Of a DNA stretch of 64,000 nt, positions 42,864-51,491 are shown piece by piece. The translations under genes and the position numbers were made by a program. Source of the stretch: Methanobacterium sp. UBA375 (GTDB lineage Archaea > Methanobacteriota > Methanobacteria > Methanobacteriales > Methanobacteriaceae); the NCBI GenBank assembly GCA_002495625.1, contig DAGC01000002.1, positions 1 to 64,000 on the forward strand. Reading direction: 5' to 3'. The notes under the pieces were generated by a model that had not been told where the DNA came from, did not search any database, and saw only the letters and a list, made by a program, of their open reading frames with translations. Numbering within the stretch: the first letter of the stretch is position 1; each line of letters opens with the position of its first letter.

Positions 42864-44555
42864 TCATTTTTGGGATAATATTTTAATTAAGTTGTTGTTT
42901 ATATCCCCTCTACTGATTATGCCCGTAACTTTATCCTGGGTATCTAACACTGGAAGCTGTTTAAAGTGGTGCTGGGATAGGATGTGGATGGCCTTTTCAA
43001 AGGTATCATCCTCCTTCACGGTGTAAATGGGCTCTTTATGCATCAACTTATCCACCCTTGTATTTATTTTTTCCTTTAAAACTTCTTGTTCTGTTTCTCC
43101 TTCTTCAATGAATATATCGTAGATGAAATCATGGACGGATCCTTCCTTTGGGTTTAAGTAGCGGATGATATCACCGTCACTGGCCATTCCCACTATCTTA
43201 TTCTGGTTATCCACCACGGGGACTCCGCTTATATGATGTTGGGTTAGTAGGTTCAACAGTTCTTTAACGGTGGCGTCTGGTTTTATGGAGAGTACATCGG
43301 GAACCATGAAGTCTTTTACTTTTAAAGTGGTGGTTTCTGGTTTTTCCTCTACCATTTCAACAGGCTTAACAGCATAGTCGCGATTTAGAAATATGAGTAT
43401 GATAGCACCCAGAACAAAGCCGCCTCCCACTATGAAGGGGGTGTGGGGTGAAAATATTTGACCCAGTATTCCGGCTGTAACTGGAGCAATGGCTCCCCCT
43501 ATCATTCGCATGAAACTGAATGCTGAGGAAGTTGTTGATGCTTCAACTGGTGATGCATCCATAACAGCATCGGTATACAGCCCATTGAGATTCCCAAATA
43601 GCGCACCGGATAAGATGATACAGGTAGCCATAACCCAGATATTGAATGTCCAGATACCCATTATAAGAAGGACAACTATAAACACGGATAATAGTGCATA
43701 GAGGGATTTAGTTGCCCCAAACTTTACTTTCAGTTTAGGAGACATGAAGTAAGAGGTAAGCGCCAGGAGGACACCCCACCCTAAGAATATACCTCCCATG
43801 GTTAAGGGAGTTAATCCCAGTGCCAGGGGAGCGTATGCTAAAAGAGCGAAGAATCCAAAGTTATAAAGGCAATTTGACATACCAATGGTGGCAATGGAGC
43901 GGTGCTTCATGGCACGCAATGGGTCAAGTAGGGAGGTGCTTTTTCTTCCTTCACCAATTTCCTCCTTTACATTGGGCATTAAAATTAAGAGTAGTATAAA
44001 AACAACGACCATTATGGCACCGACACCCATAAATGGATATCTCCATGATAATTGTCCCAGTAATCCTCCAATTAAGGGTCCGGCTGAGATACCTATCCCC
44101 ACTGCAGCTTCAAATAATAGAATCGATCTGGCCTTGGCAATTCCGGCGATGGTGATGATTGCAGTAAGACCCGTGGCAAAGAAGAGGGAGTTTCCAATTC
44201 CCCAGAGCCCGCGCAGTCCAACGATTGTCCAGATATTGTTTGCAAATCCTGCCAGGGATGCAAATACCCCTATAATAATAACACCTAAAAGCAAAGTCTT
44301 CTTGAGTCCTAACCTGGTGGAAATAGCACCGGTGATCAACATGGCTATGGCCATCACCGCGTTATAACTGGTGTAGAGAAGGGTTACTTCGCTGGGGCTT
44401 GCTCCCAATTGGGTGGATATCGTGGGCAGAACAGGCCCTACCAGCCCAAGACCCATCAGTGCGGTGATTATTGCCAGGAACAAAGTCCATACTGCCGTGG
44501 GTAGGCCTTTCCCTGTAGAGTTATCTGCAGACACTTCGGAGTTGTTTGAAGTCAT
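42864..44555 (-). CDS. MFS transporter with C-terminal tandem CBS domains
   Basis: 563 residues. Residues 15-400 are an MFS carrier of the drug/metabolite type with about 12 helices and AISTRLGLKKT as the helix 2-3 loop. From about 430 two CBS domains follow (MVPDVLSIKPDATVKELL with GVPVVD; MHKEPIYTVKEDDTFEKA with LPVLD), forming a Bateman module expected to bind adenine nucleotides. MFS-CBS fusions are uncommon; CBS control is better known for ABC, CLC and MgtE transporters. A MarR operator lies 33-58 bp upstream and the marR gene is next, so repression by MarR is likely. The substrate is unknown. Confidence 0.87.
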   Translation of the reverse strand: MTSNNSEVSADNSTGKGLPTAVWTLFLAIITALMGLGLVGPVLPTISTQLGASPSEVTLLYTSYNAVMAIAMLITGAISTRLGLKKTLLLGVIIIGVFASLAGFANNIWTIVGLRGLWGIGNSLFFATGLTAIITIAGIAKARSILLFEAAVGIGISAGPLIGGLLGQLSWRYPFMGVGAIMVVVFILLLILMPNVKEEIGEGRKSTSLLDPLRAMKHRSIATIGMSNCLYNFGFFALLAYAPLALGLTPLTMGGIFLGWGVLLALTSYFMSPKLKVKFGATKSLYALLSVFIVVLLIMGIWTFNIWVMATCIILSGALFGNLNGLYTDAVMDASPVEASTTSSAFSFMRMIGGAIAPVTAGILGQIFSPHTPFIVGGGFVLGAIILIFLNRDYAVKPVEMVEEKPETTTLKVKDFMVPDVLSIKPDATVKELLNLLTQHHISGVPVVDNQNKIVGMASDGDIIRYLNPKEGSVHDFIYDIFIEEGETEQEVLKEKINTRVDKLMHKEPIYTVKEDDTFEKAIHILSQHHFKQLPVLDTQDKVTGIISRGDINNNLIKILSQK

Positions 44556-44587
44556 TTTTTTTGAACATCCTGTAGATTGATAATATT

Positions 44588-44613
44588 AACTGATATATCA
44601 ACTATTATCAGTT
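44588..44613 (-). promoter_or_regulatory. Candidate MarR operator of the MFS-CBS gene
   Basis: AACTGATA and TATCAGTT form a perfect 8-bp inverted repeat with a 10-bp spacer. Within it TGATATATCA (44591-44600) is itself a palindrome identical to the core of the site before marR. It lies 33 bp upstream of the MFS-CBS start. Confidence 0.65.
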
Positions 44614-44642
44614 AGAACTTTTTCATTTAACTAGGAAAATTT

Positions 44643-45098
44643 TTATCCTAAATTTGAACTCAGCTTATTCGCTAAATACTTGAATTGTGCCAGTTCACTC
44701 CTGGTAAAAATAGATTCTATCTCTTGAGCATTCTGAGACAATAAAATTGATGTTTCTTTATATAAGTCTTTACCTTTATCTGTAAGGTATATTAGGAACT
44801 GTCTTTTGTCCTGATATGAATGTTTTCTCTCTACCAGTCCTTTTCCTTCAAGTACATTCAAACTACGGGTCATAGCTCCTGTATCTTTACTTGTACATTC
44901 GGCCAGCTTTTTCTGGTTGCATCCTTCATTTTGATACAGAAAATATAGAAGATACCATTGTTCCAGAGTAATATCATGGTTTTTGAGTTTATTTCCTGTT
45001 TTTCTTTTCAGTCTATGATTCAATTTCAAAACTGTATATAATATATCGTTTTCATTGAATATGTAACCTGTATTACTATCTTTTATACTTGTTTTCAT
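44643..45098 (-). CDS. MarR family transcriptional regulator
   Basis: 151 residues. The winged helix-turn-helix shows LEQWYLLYFLYQNEG, QKKLAECTSKDTGAMTRSL (recognition helix) and LVERKHSYQDKRQFLIYLT, whose DxR is the MarR wing motif. The flanking helices provide the dimer interface. The gene sits upstream of the MFS-CBS gene on the same strand, and both promoters carry TGATATATCA. It probably represses both and is released by a small ligand, perhaps a transporter substrate. Confidence 0.9.
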   Translation of the reverse strand: MKTSIKDSNTGYIFNENDILYTVLKLNHRLKRKTGNKLKNHDITLEQWYLLYFLYQNEGCNQKKLAECTSKDTGAMTRSLNVLEGKGLVERKHSYQDKRQFLIYLTDKGKDLYKETSILLSQNAQEIESIFTRSELAQFKYLANKLSSNLG

Positions 45099-45123
45099 AT
45101 TTTTGCTAGACCCAATAAGTTAG

Positions 45124-45135
45124 TTGATATATCAA
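45124..45135 (-). promoter_or_regulatory. Candidate MarR autoregulatory operator
   Basis: TTGATATATCAA is a perfect 12-bp palindrome 26 bp upstream of the marR start. On the minus strand a TATA-like TTTATATAC lies about 20 bp further upstream (45151-45159), so the site falls at the transcription start. Its core TGATATATCA also occurs before the MFS-CBS gene. Confidence 0.65.
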
Positions 45136-45278
45136 TTATTTCATTGGTTGTATATAAAGGTTACAGAATTCAGGAACAGGTTAGAAGTTTTATTATCCAT
45201 ATGATTTAAGATATTAAATGAATATAAATATGAACAAATCCATATAATCCTATCTCCATTTCTTTTAAGGGTGACATT

Positions 45279-46943
45279 ATGTACAGCATCCGGAAACTCA
45301 CTAAAAAACCATTGTTCATTCTACTTTTCATCACGGGAATAATCACTGTTTATCTATTCTATAAACAGATTCACATCGGAGTGCCCTACTACGATGTCTT
45401 TGTTTACCTGAACAACGCACTGATCTTCGCAGGGATACCGGTTGCTAATTTGAGCGTTATTTATCTATCACCTTTAATGCCCTTTTTAACCTCCCTGGTT
45501 TTCCGGGCGGGATATATATCAGCCAACGCACTCTTCATACTGGACGCTGTACTGTTCATCTTGGCAGTGGCCGGGCTTTACTCGCTGTTCAGGCAACGGT
45601 TTAATGAAATCCAGAGTTTCTCCGGGTCTTTAATTTTCTTATCATTTCCCCTGATATTCACCTGGGCAGTGTCCGGGGCTATAGATATCCCTGGAGTCGC
45701 ATTTTCTATATGGACTATATATTTGCTGGTTCTGGGTGTGAGGAAAGATTCCGGATACCTGTACCTGGTATTTCCCCTGCTGATGGTGGCTTTCCTGGCC
45801 AGGTACACCTCGGTTATGCTGGTCTTCCCCATATTCCTGTACCTTTTGATAAGCGATAATCTCCTGCAGAATTTTAGGAAGATAATCATAGGCATATTGG
45901 GTAGTTTAGCCCTTATCGTGCCTTTTATGGTTTATTTCTACAATAAACTGGGTAACCTCGACCCTCTCATCAACCTATTTACTTCCACGGTGATGGGTGC
46001 CAGTGGCGCGGTTAATGATTTGGGTTATAACCCGGATAAGTTGTATTTCCTGAACAAACTGCTTAACTACATCTCCGTTGGCCCTTTACAAGGTGTTTAT
46101 CGTGAGATACAGAATCCTTCACAGGGATTTCCATCTATATTAGCTTACATATTGATTATCATCGTTATATTAGGATTGGGGATTTATCTCTACCGGATCT
46201 TTAAGAAAAAAATTGAAAATATGGACTCTCATCGGAAGAGGACAATTGTACACTCCCTAATACTGGTTGTTTTATTATGTCTGGGAGCTGGGAGCTTCTT
46301 CTACTCATCCTATCTAATCACGGAGCTGATATTTTTAGCCGCACTTTTTACAGGATACAGACTGTTTAAAGGTACCGGTGAAAAATTGGAGATGGATTTC
46401 CTATTTCTATCCTGGTTTGCAGCCTTCTTCATATTCCACAGTATAATCCCTCTTAAGGTGGACCGTTACTTCATCACCATGTCCCCTGCACTGGCTTACT
46501 TCATCATTTTAGGTTTAAGCACGGTGATCGAGAAATACAAGTCCTGTTTAAGTTTTAAAAAGATAAAACCGGAGCATATTTATCTCATAGTGGCCATCGT
46601 ACTGTTGGTGTCCACGGTAGCGGTCCATGTAGGCCACACACCTAAACACGGCTACGGTTACTACATACAAAACTCCAGTGACTGGCTCACCCAGTACGAC
46701 CCCAGCTACCAGGATAAAAACATATTCTCAGATTACGACCCGGCAGTCACCTGGTCTCTTAAAAAGGAAGTTAAATTTGCAGTCCCCCGCCTTTACCCAG
46801 ATCCAGAAGCATTCAGCAGATTTTTACTGGACAACGAGGCAGACTACTATATAGACGCCCTCACCGACCCTAAATGGGAGATACCAGGTTATCACGTGAT
46901 TGCGAAGATGGGAAGTATCTGGATCTACGAGAGGGATTCTTAA
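45279..46943 (+). CDS. Membrane glycosyltransferase-like protein (GT39/ArnT type)
   Basis: 554 residues with about 11-12 membrane helices. An early loop contains the acidic residue in VPYYDVFVYLNNA, as expected for the catalytic Asp of GT-C polyprenol-dependent glycosyltransferases, and a soluble C-terminal region of about 90 residues lies outside. VARYTSVML-like (LARYTSVMLVF) and VDRYFITMSPALAYF segments are typical of ArnT/PMT-like proteins. It probably moves a sugar from a lipid carrier to a cell-surface acceptor. The KH/PP-loop gene follows about 50 bp downstream. Confidence 0.72.
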   Translation: MYSIRKLTKKPLFILLFITGIITVYLFYKQIHIGVPYYDVFVYLNNALIFAGIPVANLSVIYLSPLMPFLTSLVFRAGYISANALFILDAVLFILAVAGLYSLFRQRFNEIQSFSGSLIFLSFPLIFTWAVSGAIDIPGVAFSIWTIYLLVLGVRKDSGYLYLVFPLLMVAFLARYTSVMLVFPIFLYLLISDNLLQNFRKIIIGILGSLALIVPFMVYFYNKLGNLDPLINLFTSTVMGASGAVNDLGYNPDKLYFLNKLLNYISVGPLQGVYREIQNPSQGFPSILAYILIIIVILGLGIYLYRIFKKKIENMDSHRKRTIVHSLILVVLLCLGAGSFFYSSYLITELIFLAALFTGYRLFKGTGEKLEMDFLFLSWFAAFFIFHSIIPLKVDRYFITMSPALAYFIILGLSTVIEKYKSCLSFKKIKPEHIYLIVAIVLLVSTVAVHVGHTPKHGYGYYIQNSSDWLTQYDPSYQDKNIFSDYDPAVTWSLKKEVKFAVPRLYPDPEAFSRFLLDNEADYYIDALTDPKWEIPGYHVIAKMGSIWIYERDS

Positions 46944-46994
46944 ACAAGAAGAACTCAAAAGAAGAGATATATTCAAGACTAAAGGATGGAATAC

Positions 46995-48026
46995 ATGGAA
47001 AAAGAGGAAATAATCACTGCTATCTCTCAGATCCGGAGGGAAATAGGCCACGAAGACTTAACACCAGATATAACTGATGTTATATTCGATGAAGAAAAGT
47101 CAGAACTCCTTATCATAGCATCCGACCGACCTGAGAAATCTTTAGTGATAGGTAAAGGTGGATGGGTGGTGGGGAAACTCAAAGAAGAGTTGAAGGTGGA
47201 TCACATCCATGTAGAAGCTTATTCAGATATTCTTTTACGTAAATACAGGATGGAATTGGCACTCAGGAGACTGGAAGAAGTAAAGAGAGATTTTGATGAC
47301 GAGATTAGTTCATCCTTAGATAACCTTTCAAAACTACTTGAAAATAGGATAGAACAACCATACAATTTAAAGAGTATTTTGGAAGATTTCAGTGGATATT
47401 CAAAATCTAACCACCATAAAGCCATGGTTGCCTTATCTGGAGGGGTGGACAGCAGCTTTTCACTGATTGTAGCAGAGAAGATGGGTTTCCATCCCCTGGC
47501 AGTTACTGTTAACCCGGGGGATATCATTTTACCGAAGTATTTCCGGGATAGGGTGGAGACAATCACCAGAAAGTTGGATGTAGAACACCGTTACCTGGAT
47601 GCTGATATGTCCCCGGTGATAGATGGTGCCCTGGAAGGGAGGTATCATCCCTGTGGTAGGTGCTCCAAGGTAATAGAGGAAACCATACTGGACTATGCAC
47701 AAAAAGAAGGGGTACCATTTTTGATATTCGGGGATTTACTGGCAACCGGAGCCCAATCATCTGTTTATAGAGGAGATATTTTAAGGATCAACTTACCGGC
47801 TATGCTCTCCGCTACCAAAGGTGAAACTAAAGCATTAGCCGGTGAGTATGGGGTGACATCCACTGGTGGGTATGGTTGTCCCTTACTGGCGGAGGTTAAA
47901 AAGAGGTACAACTATATGAGTCGTTTTTCGGTGCAGAGGGTGCTCAGAGAAACTAGGGCAGGGATACTGGAGCCTGGCGAGGCACTGGATATGGTTATGA
48001 GTTTATGTAGAAATAAGGGAGACTAG
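46995..48026 (+). CDS. KH domain-PP-loop ATPase fusion protein
   Basis: About 343 residues. The N-terminal 90 residues carry a type II KH-like RNA-binding motif (LVIGKGGWVVGKLKEE). From about 140 an adenine-nucleotide alpha-hydrolase (PP-loop) domain begins with ALSGGVDSSFSL. It contains HPCGRC and GYGCP cysteines, as found in tRNA thiolation enzymes. RNA modification (thiolation or similar) is inferred. Two ATGs three codons apart (46986 and 46995) compete; the second is better placed relative to GGATGG. Confidence 0.75.
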   Translation: MEKEEIITAISQIRREIGHEDLTPDITDVIFDEEKSELLIIASDRPEKSLVIGKGGWVVGKLKEELKVDHIHVEAYSDILLRKYRMELALRRLEEVKRDFDDEISSSLDNLSKLLENRIEQPYNLKSILEDFSGYSKSNHHKAMVALSGGVDSSFSLIVAEKMGFHPLAVTVNPGDIILPKYFRDRVETITRKLDVEHRYLDADMSPVIDGALEGRYHPCGRCSKVIEETILDYAQKEGVPFLIFGDLLATGAQSSVYRGDILRINLPAMLSATKGETKALAGEYGVTSTGGYGCPLLAEVKKRYNYMSRFSVQRVLRETRAGILEPGEALDMVMSLCRNKGD

Positions 48027-48107
48027 GGATTTCTATCGTTAAAATTGGGTGTAATGTATTAATATTGGGTTCAAGTGCATTTGGTGTAAATGTGAAATAG
48101 TGGGTCT

Positions 48108-48263
48108 TTACGATCCTTTGGGCATCATTATTAATTCCAGAACTCCGTAGATAACCAGGAAAATTCCGACAAGCCATCCTAATAAAGCAGGGTACACAAT
48201 AATCAAGATACCAATTATTATGGCTACTATACCTATGATTTCTTTGGTGGTTTGGTCTCTCAT
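48108..48263 (-). CDS. Small DUF3096-like membrane protein (51 aa)
   Basis: 51 residues with two short hydrophobic helices joined at a PALLGW turn (GIVAIIIGILIIVYPALL, LVGIFLVIYGVLELI). This resembles DUF3096-type or half-DUF308 small membrane proteins. It begins MRDQTTKE. It is convergent with the KH/PP-loop gene and divergent from the zinc-ribbon gene at 48318, with a promoter-like TATATAAATATT region between them. Confidence 0.65.
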   Translation of the reverse strand: MRDQTTKEIIGIVAIIIGILIIVYPALLGWLVGIFLVIYGVLELIMMPKGS

Positions 48264-48317
48264 GCTAAGTTATATGTAAAAGTTCATATATAAATATTGT
48301 GATAGAAGGGATGTTTA

Positions 48318-48503
48318 ATGAAAATTAGAGCTAAATACTGTCCCAACTGTGGTTCAACCAATATAAAATGGATTAATCCATTATTATGGTCTCTGTGGCA
48401 TTGTTACAATTGTGGGTATCAGGGTCCGGTGGTTCTGGAGGATGAGGAATTGGCACGTGAAGTACGGATAGAATATGAGAAAAGAGAGCTTGAAAAATCG
48501 TGA
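48318..48503 (+). CDS. Zinc-ribbon protein (61 aa)
   Basis: 61 residues with CPNCGSTNIKW and CYNCGYQGP, two CxxC knuckles about 20 residues apart, and a charged helical tail rich in Glu/Arg/Lys. It is a single zinc ribbon of the kind found in archaeal regulatory or RNA polymerase-associated small proteins. The function is unknown. The TGA stop lies in an AAAATCGTGATTTAA repeat that is duplicated 18 bp downstream, where the convergent gene ends. Confidence 0.75.
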   Translation: MKIRAKYCPNCGSTNIKWINPLLWSLWHCYNCGYQGPVVLEDEELAREVRIEYEKRELEKS

Positions 48504-48526
48504 TTTAATGGAAAATCGTGATTTAA
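48494..48526. repeat. Exact 15-bp duplication between convergent gene ends
   Basis: AAAATCGTGATTTAA is present at 48494-48508 and 48512-48526. The first copy contains the stop of the zinc-ribbon gene and the second overlaps the stop of the convergent 64-residue gene. Confidence 0.8.
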
Positions 48527-48717
48527 ATAACAACCCTTATAAAATGCTCCACCCCAGTCCCTGCTTCAAACTCCATGTTGAACTCGTCCCGGTAGTCTTC
48601 CAGGATCTTCCAGAGGGTGTCATCATCTGCGTAAATAATTAAGGCTCCTTCTTCCTTTTCTATTCTCTGAATACCTTCATATTCCTTCTGGAGTTCTTCC
48701 ATTAGATTTCGAGCCAT
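48523..48717 (-). CDS. Hypothetical small protein (64 aa)
   Basis: 64 residues beginning MARNLMEELQKEYEG, mixed alpha/beta (GALIIYADDDTLWKILEDY then VEHFIRVVI), with no known motif. The longer frame upstream encodes an unlikely hydrophobic and Cys-rich head overlapping argH, so the ATG at 48717, 7 bases after GGTG, is preferred. It lies 67 bp downstream of argH on the same strand and may share its transcript. Confidence 0.6.
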   Translation of the reverse strand: MARNLMEELQKEYEGIQRIEKEEGALIIYADDDTLWKILEDYRDEFNMEFEAGTGVEHFIRVVI

Positions 48718-48784
48718 AAAAAGACACCGCCATAGTAAAAGTCTACAGTAGAAAAACAGTCCATTATTGTTATGGATGGTCAAA

Positions 48785-50191
48785 TTATTTGATCTCACGA
48801 TCCACAAATTCTCTCAAATTGGAGATAGCTTCCTCCACCATCTCCGGTGCAGGTCCACCTATAACCTTACGTGTCCGGACAACCTTTTTCGGGTCTAAAG
48901 CATTTTTAACCAGTTCCCTGTCCAGTTTAAGGTTTTCACCGGTTAACTCCTGGGCTGCCACATCGATGTACTCTGGATTGATGTCCGACGGTTTAAGCCC
49001 TTCCTCGATGGCTTTGCTCACAGTACGGCCCACTATCTGGTGGGCCACCCGGAAGGGTAGTTTTTTCTTTTTCACCATTAGATCGGCCAGTTCAGTGGCA
49101 GTGGAAAAGTTAGCTTCAGCCAGCTCCTCCCCACGTTCCTTGTTGAATTTGGTGGTGGAAAGCATAGCTGCGGTGATGTTTAAAAGTGAATGGCTGCTGT
49201 CTACAGCACTCCACAGGTGGGGGGTGACCTCCTGTAAGTCCCGGTTATAACTCTGGGGTAATGATTTGAGAATAGTTAATATAGCCACCAGTTCACCGTA
49301 GACTCCGGCGCATTTGGCCCGGGCGATCTCCGCCACATCGGGGTTCTTCTTCTGGGGCATGATGGAGGATGTGCTGGAATATTCCCCGGCAATCTCAATT
49401 AAACCAAACTCGTAGGTGCTCCAGATTATGAGCTCCTCACATATTTTAGAAAGGGTGGCACATAAAATAGATAGGGAAGATACGGTTTCGGATATGAAGT
49501 CCCGGGAGCTTACACCATCTATGGAATTTTCAAGTATCTTGGAGAATCCCAGTAATTCACAGGTCCTCTCCCGGTCGATGGGAAAGCTGGTAGTGGTAAG
49601 CGCCGCTGAACCTAAGGGGCACATATCCACCCGTTTGTAAGCATCTTTTATCCTTTCATAGTCCCGTTTAAGTGCATAAGCGTAGGATAACAGGTGATGT
49701 GCGAAGGTGGTGGGCTGTGCATGCTGCAGATGGGTGTATCCCACCATCACAGTCTCGGTATGTCCATCTGCCAGGTCCAGTATGCCAGAAATAAATTTCA
49801 GCAGATGAGCCTGGATGGTGGAAAGCTCTTCCCGGAGCACCAGTCTGAGATCCGTGGCCACCTGGTCGTTTCTGGATTTACCGGTATGCATGAAGCCGGC
49901 CACTTCACCTACCTTAGTGGTGACGTAGTTTTCTAAGGCCATATGGATATCTTCAACTGAGGGATCTATATCCAGAGCATCGATTCCTTCATCCTCCAGT
50001 TCATTTAGTGCCTGGAGAATTTGGTCTGCATCTTCTTTTGGTATGATTCCCTGCTCCTTCAGCATGGTGGTATGGGCTAAGTTGCATTGAATGTCAGCTA
50101 AAAATATTCTCTGGTCAAAATCAAGGGATGAGGTGAATTGCGCAGCATCACTGGTCATCTTATCTTTTAATCTTCCTGACCTCAGATTCAT
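48785..50191 (-). CDS. argH: Argininosuccinate lyase
   Basis: 468 residues of the fumarase/aspartase superfamily, cleaving argininosuccinate to arginine and fumarate. Typical regions are HTGKSRNDQVATDLRL, GYTHLQHAQPTTFAHH with the general-acid His, and the signature SSIMPQKKNPD whose flexible loop holds the catalytic Ser. The C-terminal cap has IVGRTVSKAIEEG. The start is ATG 50191, with GAGGCGG suitably placed; an in-frame TTG two codons upstream is the alternative. It follows the ribosomal gene cluster in the same direction. Confidence 0.96.
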   Translation of the reverse strand: MNLRSGRLKDKMTSDAAQFTSSLDFDQRIFLADIQCNLAHTTMLKEQGIIPKEDADQILQALNELEDEGIDALDIDPSVEDIHMALENYVTTKVGEVAGFMHTGKSRNDQVATDLRLVLREELSTIQAHLLKFISGILDLADGHTETVMVGYTHLQHAQPTTFAHHLLSYAYALKRDYERIKDAYKRVDMCPLGSAALTTTSFPIDRERTCELLGFSKILENSIDGVSSRDFISETVSSLSILCATLSKICEELIIWSTYEFGLIEIAGEYSSTSSIMPQKKNPDVAEIARAKCAGVYGELVAILTILKSLPQSYNRDLQEVTPHLWSAVDSSHSLLNITAAMLSTTKFNKERGEELAEANFSTATELADLMVKKKKLPFRVAHQIVGRTVSKAIEEGLKPSDINPEYIDVAAQELTGENLKLDRELVKNALDPKKVVRTRKVIGGPAPEMVEEAISNLREFVDREIK

Positions 50192-50244
50192 TTGCAACCG
50201 CCTCGACGTTGTTATTTAAAAAGTTAAAAAGAATTTAAAAAATT

Positions 50245-50409
50245 TTAAGTTTTCTTATCTTTAGTTTTCCATTCAGTGTATCCGCATTTACCACAGGCGT
50301 AACGATCTCCATGGTCAGCCATGAAGACTCCGTGTGAGCAACGGACACATTCCGGGTTTTTTCTGATGATCTTATTATCTTTAACCTCATAAAGTTCACA
50401 TTTCTTCAT
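50245..50409 (-). CDS. rps27ae: 30S ribosomal protein S27ae
   Basis: 54 residues: a basic protein with a C4 zinc finger made of CVRC and CGKC about 18 residues apart, followed by a GYTEWK segment and a Lys-rich tail. This is the archaeal S27ae (eukaryotic S27a/S31 C-terminal part). AAGGAGG lies before the ATG. It sits 53 bp after rps24e, which is its usual neighbour in archaea. Confidence 0.93.
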   Translation of the reverse strand: MKKCELYEVKDNKIIRKNPECVRCSHGVFMADHGDRYACGKCGYTEWKTKDKKT

Positions 50410-50462
50410 CGTATTTCCTCCTTAATGGTTTTTGGGGAACAGTATCTTTGTTTGTAATGTAA

Positions 50463-50789
50463 TTATTCTTCAGCTTCTTCTTCAGATTCAGCCTCAGCTT
50501 CTTCCTTGACTGGTTCCTGGTTTTTTTCCAGGACGTGCTTCCTCTCAGTGGAGGCCAGGCTTTCTGCTGAATCGTAGACTTTAGCATATCCTACGGCCTT
50601 TCCTTCTCCAAACTGTGGTTTGAGTTTGTCCACTACCAGCAGGTTCTTATCTGCATCTAGAACTGCCACCAGTTTGTTCTTGACATCTAAGATTTTGGGT
50701 GTTGATTCACCCTGGTAGGTGCAGTCAAATTCTATTTCCGTCCTGTCTAACAGTGGGTTTTCTGTTTTCTGGGTTATATTGATTTCCAT
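50463..50789 (-). CDS. rps24e: 30S ribosomal protein S24e
   Basis: 108 residues. The start MEINITQKTENPLLDRTEIEF and the central LVVDKLKPQFGEGKAVGYAKVYD match the S24e family. The C-terminus is an acidic tail (EEAEAESEEEAEE), unusual for a ribosomal protein but found in methanogen S24e. The start codon overlaps the end of the dephospho-CoA kinase gene by 16 bp, so translation is probably coupled. Confidence 0.94.
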   Translation of the reverse strand: MEINITQKTENPLLDRTEIEFDCTYQGESTPKILDVKNKLVAVLDADKNLLVVDKLKPQFGEGKAVGYAKVYDSAESLASTERKHVLEKNQEPVKEEAEAESEEEAEE

Positions 50790-51307
50790 GGTAGGTCTCC
50801 TTTAAATTTATCCATAAATTCTTCGGTTATATCTTTGAATCTATCAACTTCACATAGTACCACACCTTCTCCGGGTTGGCCGTAAAGCACAACCGTTCCA
50901 GGTGGGGCGGTGATCACGCAGGGCAGTACCGCCAGGTCTTCTTCACCATCCACCACTATCAGGACTTTATTTCCTGTCTTGTTAAGCTCATATGCCTTGA
51001 TTATGGTATCCAAGAGCTCTTCGGTGATGGTTCCTGGTGGGTTTGTTGCGTTTAATAGAGCGTGAAAGTAACTTAATTCATCATCCTTTTCTGTTTCTTT
51101 TCTTTCAATCCGATGGTCTATGATGCCTATATCCGGTGTTATCCCAGTGTTAATGAGATTTGATGTGGTGGCATCTCCGATGGAAATGATAAGTTGGTGA
51201 TTGTTTTTATATTTTTCCAGAGTTTTCTTTATCTCTGCTACTGAGGAATAAATTTCTCCAAATGGTTTCTTAAATGCTTTTCGCTCTTCCTCTTTTAATA
51301 TTAACAC
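50774..51307 (-). CDS. GTP-dependent dephospho-CoA kinase (DUF359)
   Basis: 177 residues of the DUF359 family, shown in Thermococcus to phosphorylate dephospho-CoA with GTP as the last step of CoA synthesis. Visible motifs are ISIGDATTSNLI, PDIGIIDHRIERK, TNPPGTIT, VDGEEDLAVLP and VLYGQPGEGVV, the conserved blocks of the family. Its start codon overlaps the stop of spt4 by one base. Its role is metabolic despite the transcription/translation neighbourhood. Confidence 0.9.
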   Translation of the reverse strand: MLILKEEERKAFKKPFGEIYSSVAEIKKTLEKYKNNHQLIISIGDATTSNLINTGITPDIGIIDHRIERKETEKDDELSYFHALLNATNPPGTITEELLDTIIKAYELNKTGNKVLIVVDGEEDLAVLPCVITAPPGTVVLYGQPGEGVVLCEVDRFKDITEEFMDKFKGDLPWKSI

Positions 51308-51489
51308 TATCTGACCCTCAGGGCGTATTCTCCAGGTAAGGTTATACCTAATTCCTTGGCTATGTCTGATTTTTCTGGATCAACTATGATGAGAAATCCA
51401 CTCCAGTTCCGGGAGCTGGATACATTGCAGATGGCGCATCTGTCCTCTTCCATGAGTCTGTGACATCGGGTGCATGCTTTGGTAACCAT
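51307..51489 (-). CDS. spt4: Transcription elongation factor Spt4 (RNA polymerase subunit E'')
   Basis: 60 residues with a zinc ribbon CTRCHRLMEEDRCAICN and the SSRNWSGFLIIVDPEKSDIAKEL body typical of archaeal Spt4/RpoE''. It pairs with Spt5 to raise processivity. It starts 2 bp after rpoE1 and overlaps the next gene by one base, so the four genes form one translationally linked unit. Confidence 0.95.
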   Translation of the reverse strand: MVTKACTRCHRLMEEDRCAICNVSSSRNWSGFLIIVDPEKSDIAKELGITLPGEYALRVR

Positions 51490-51491
51490 AT

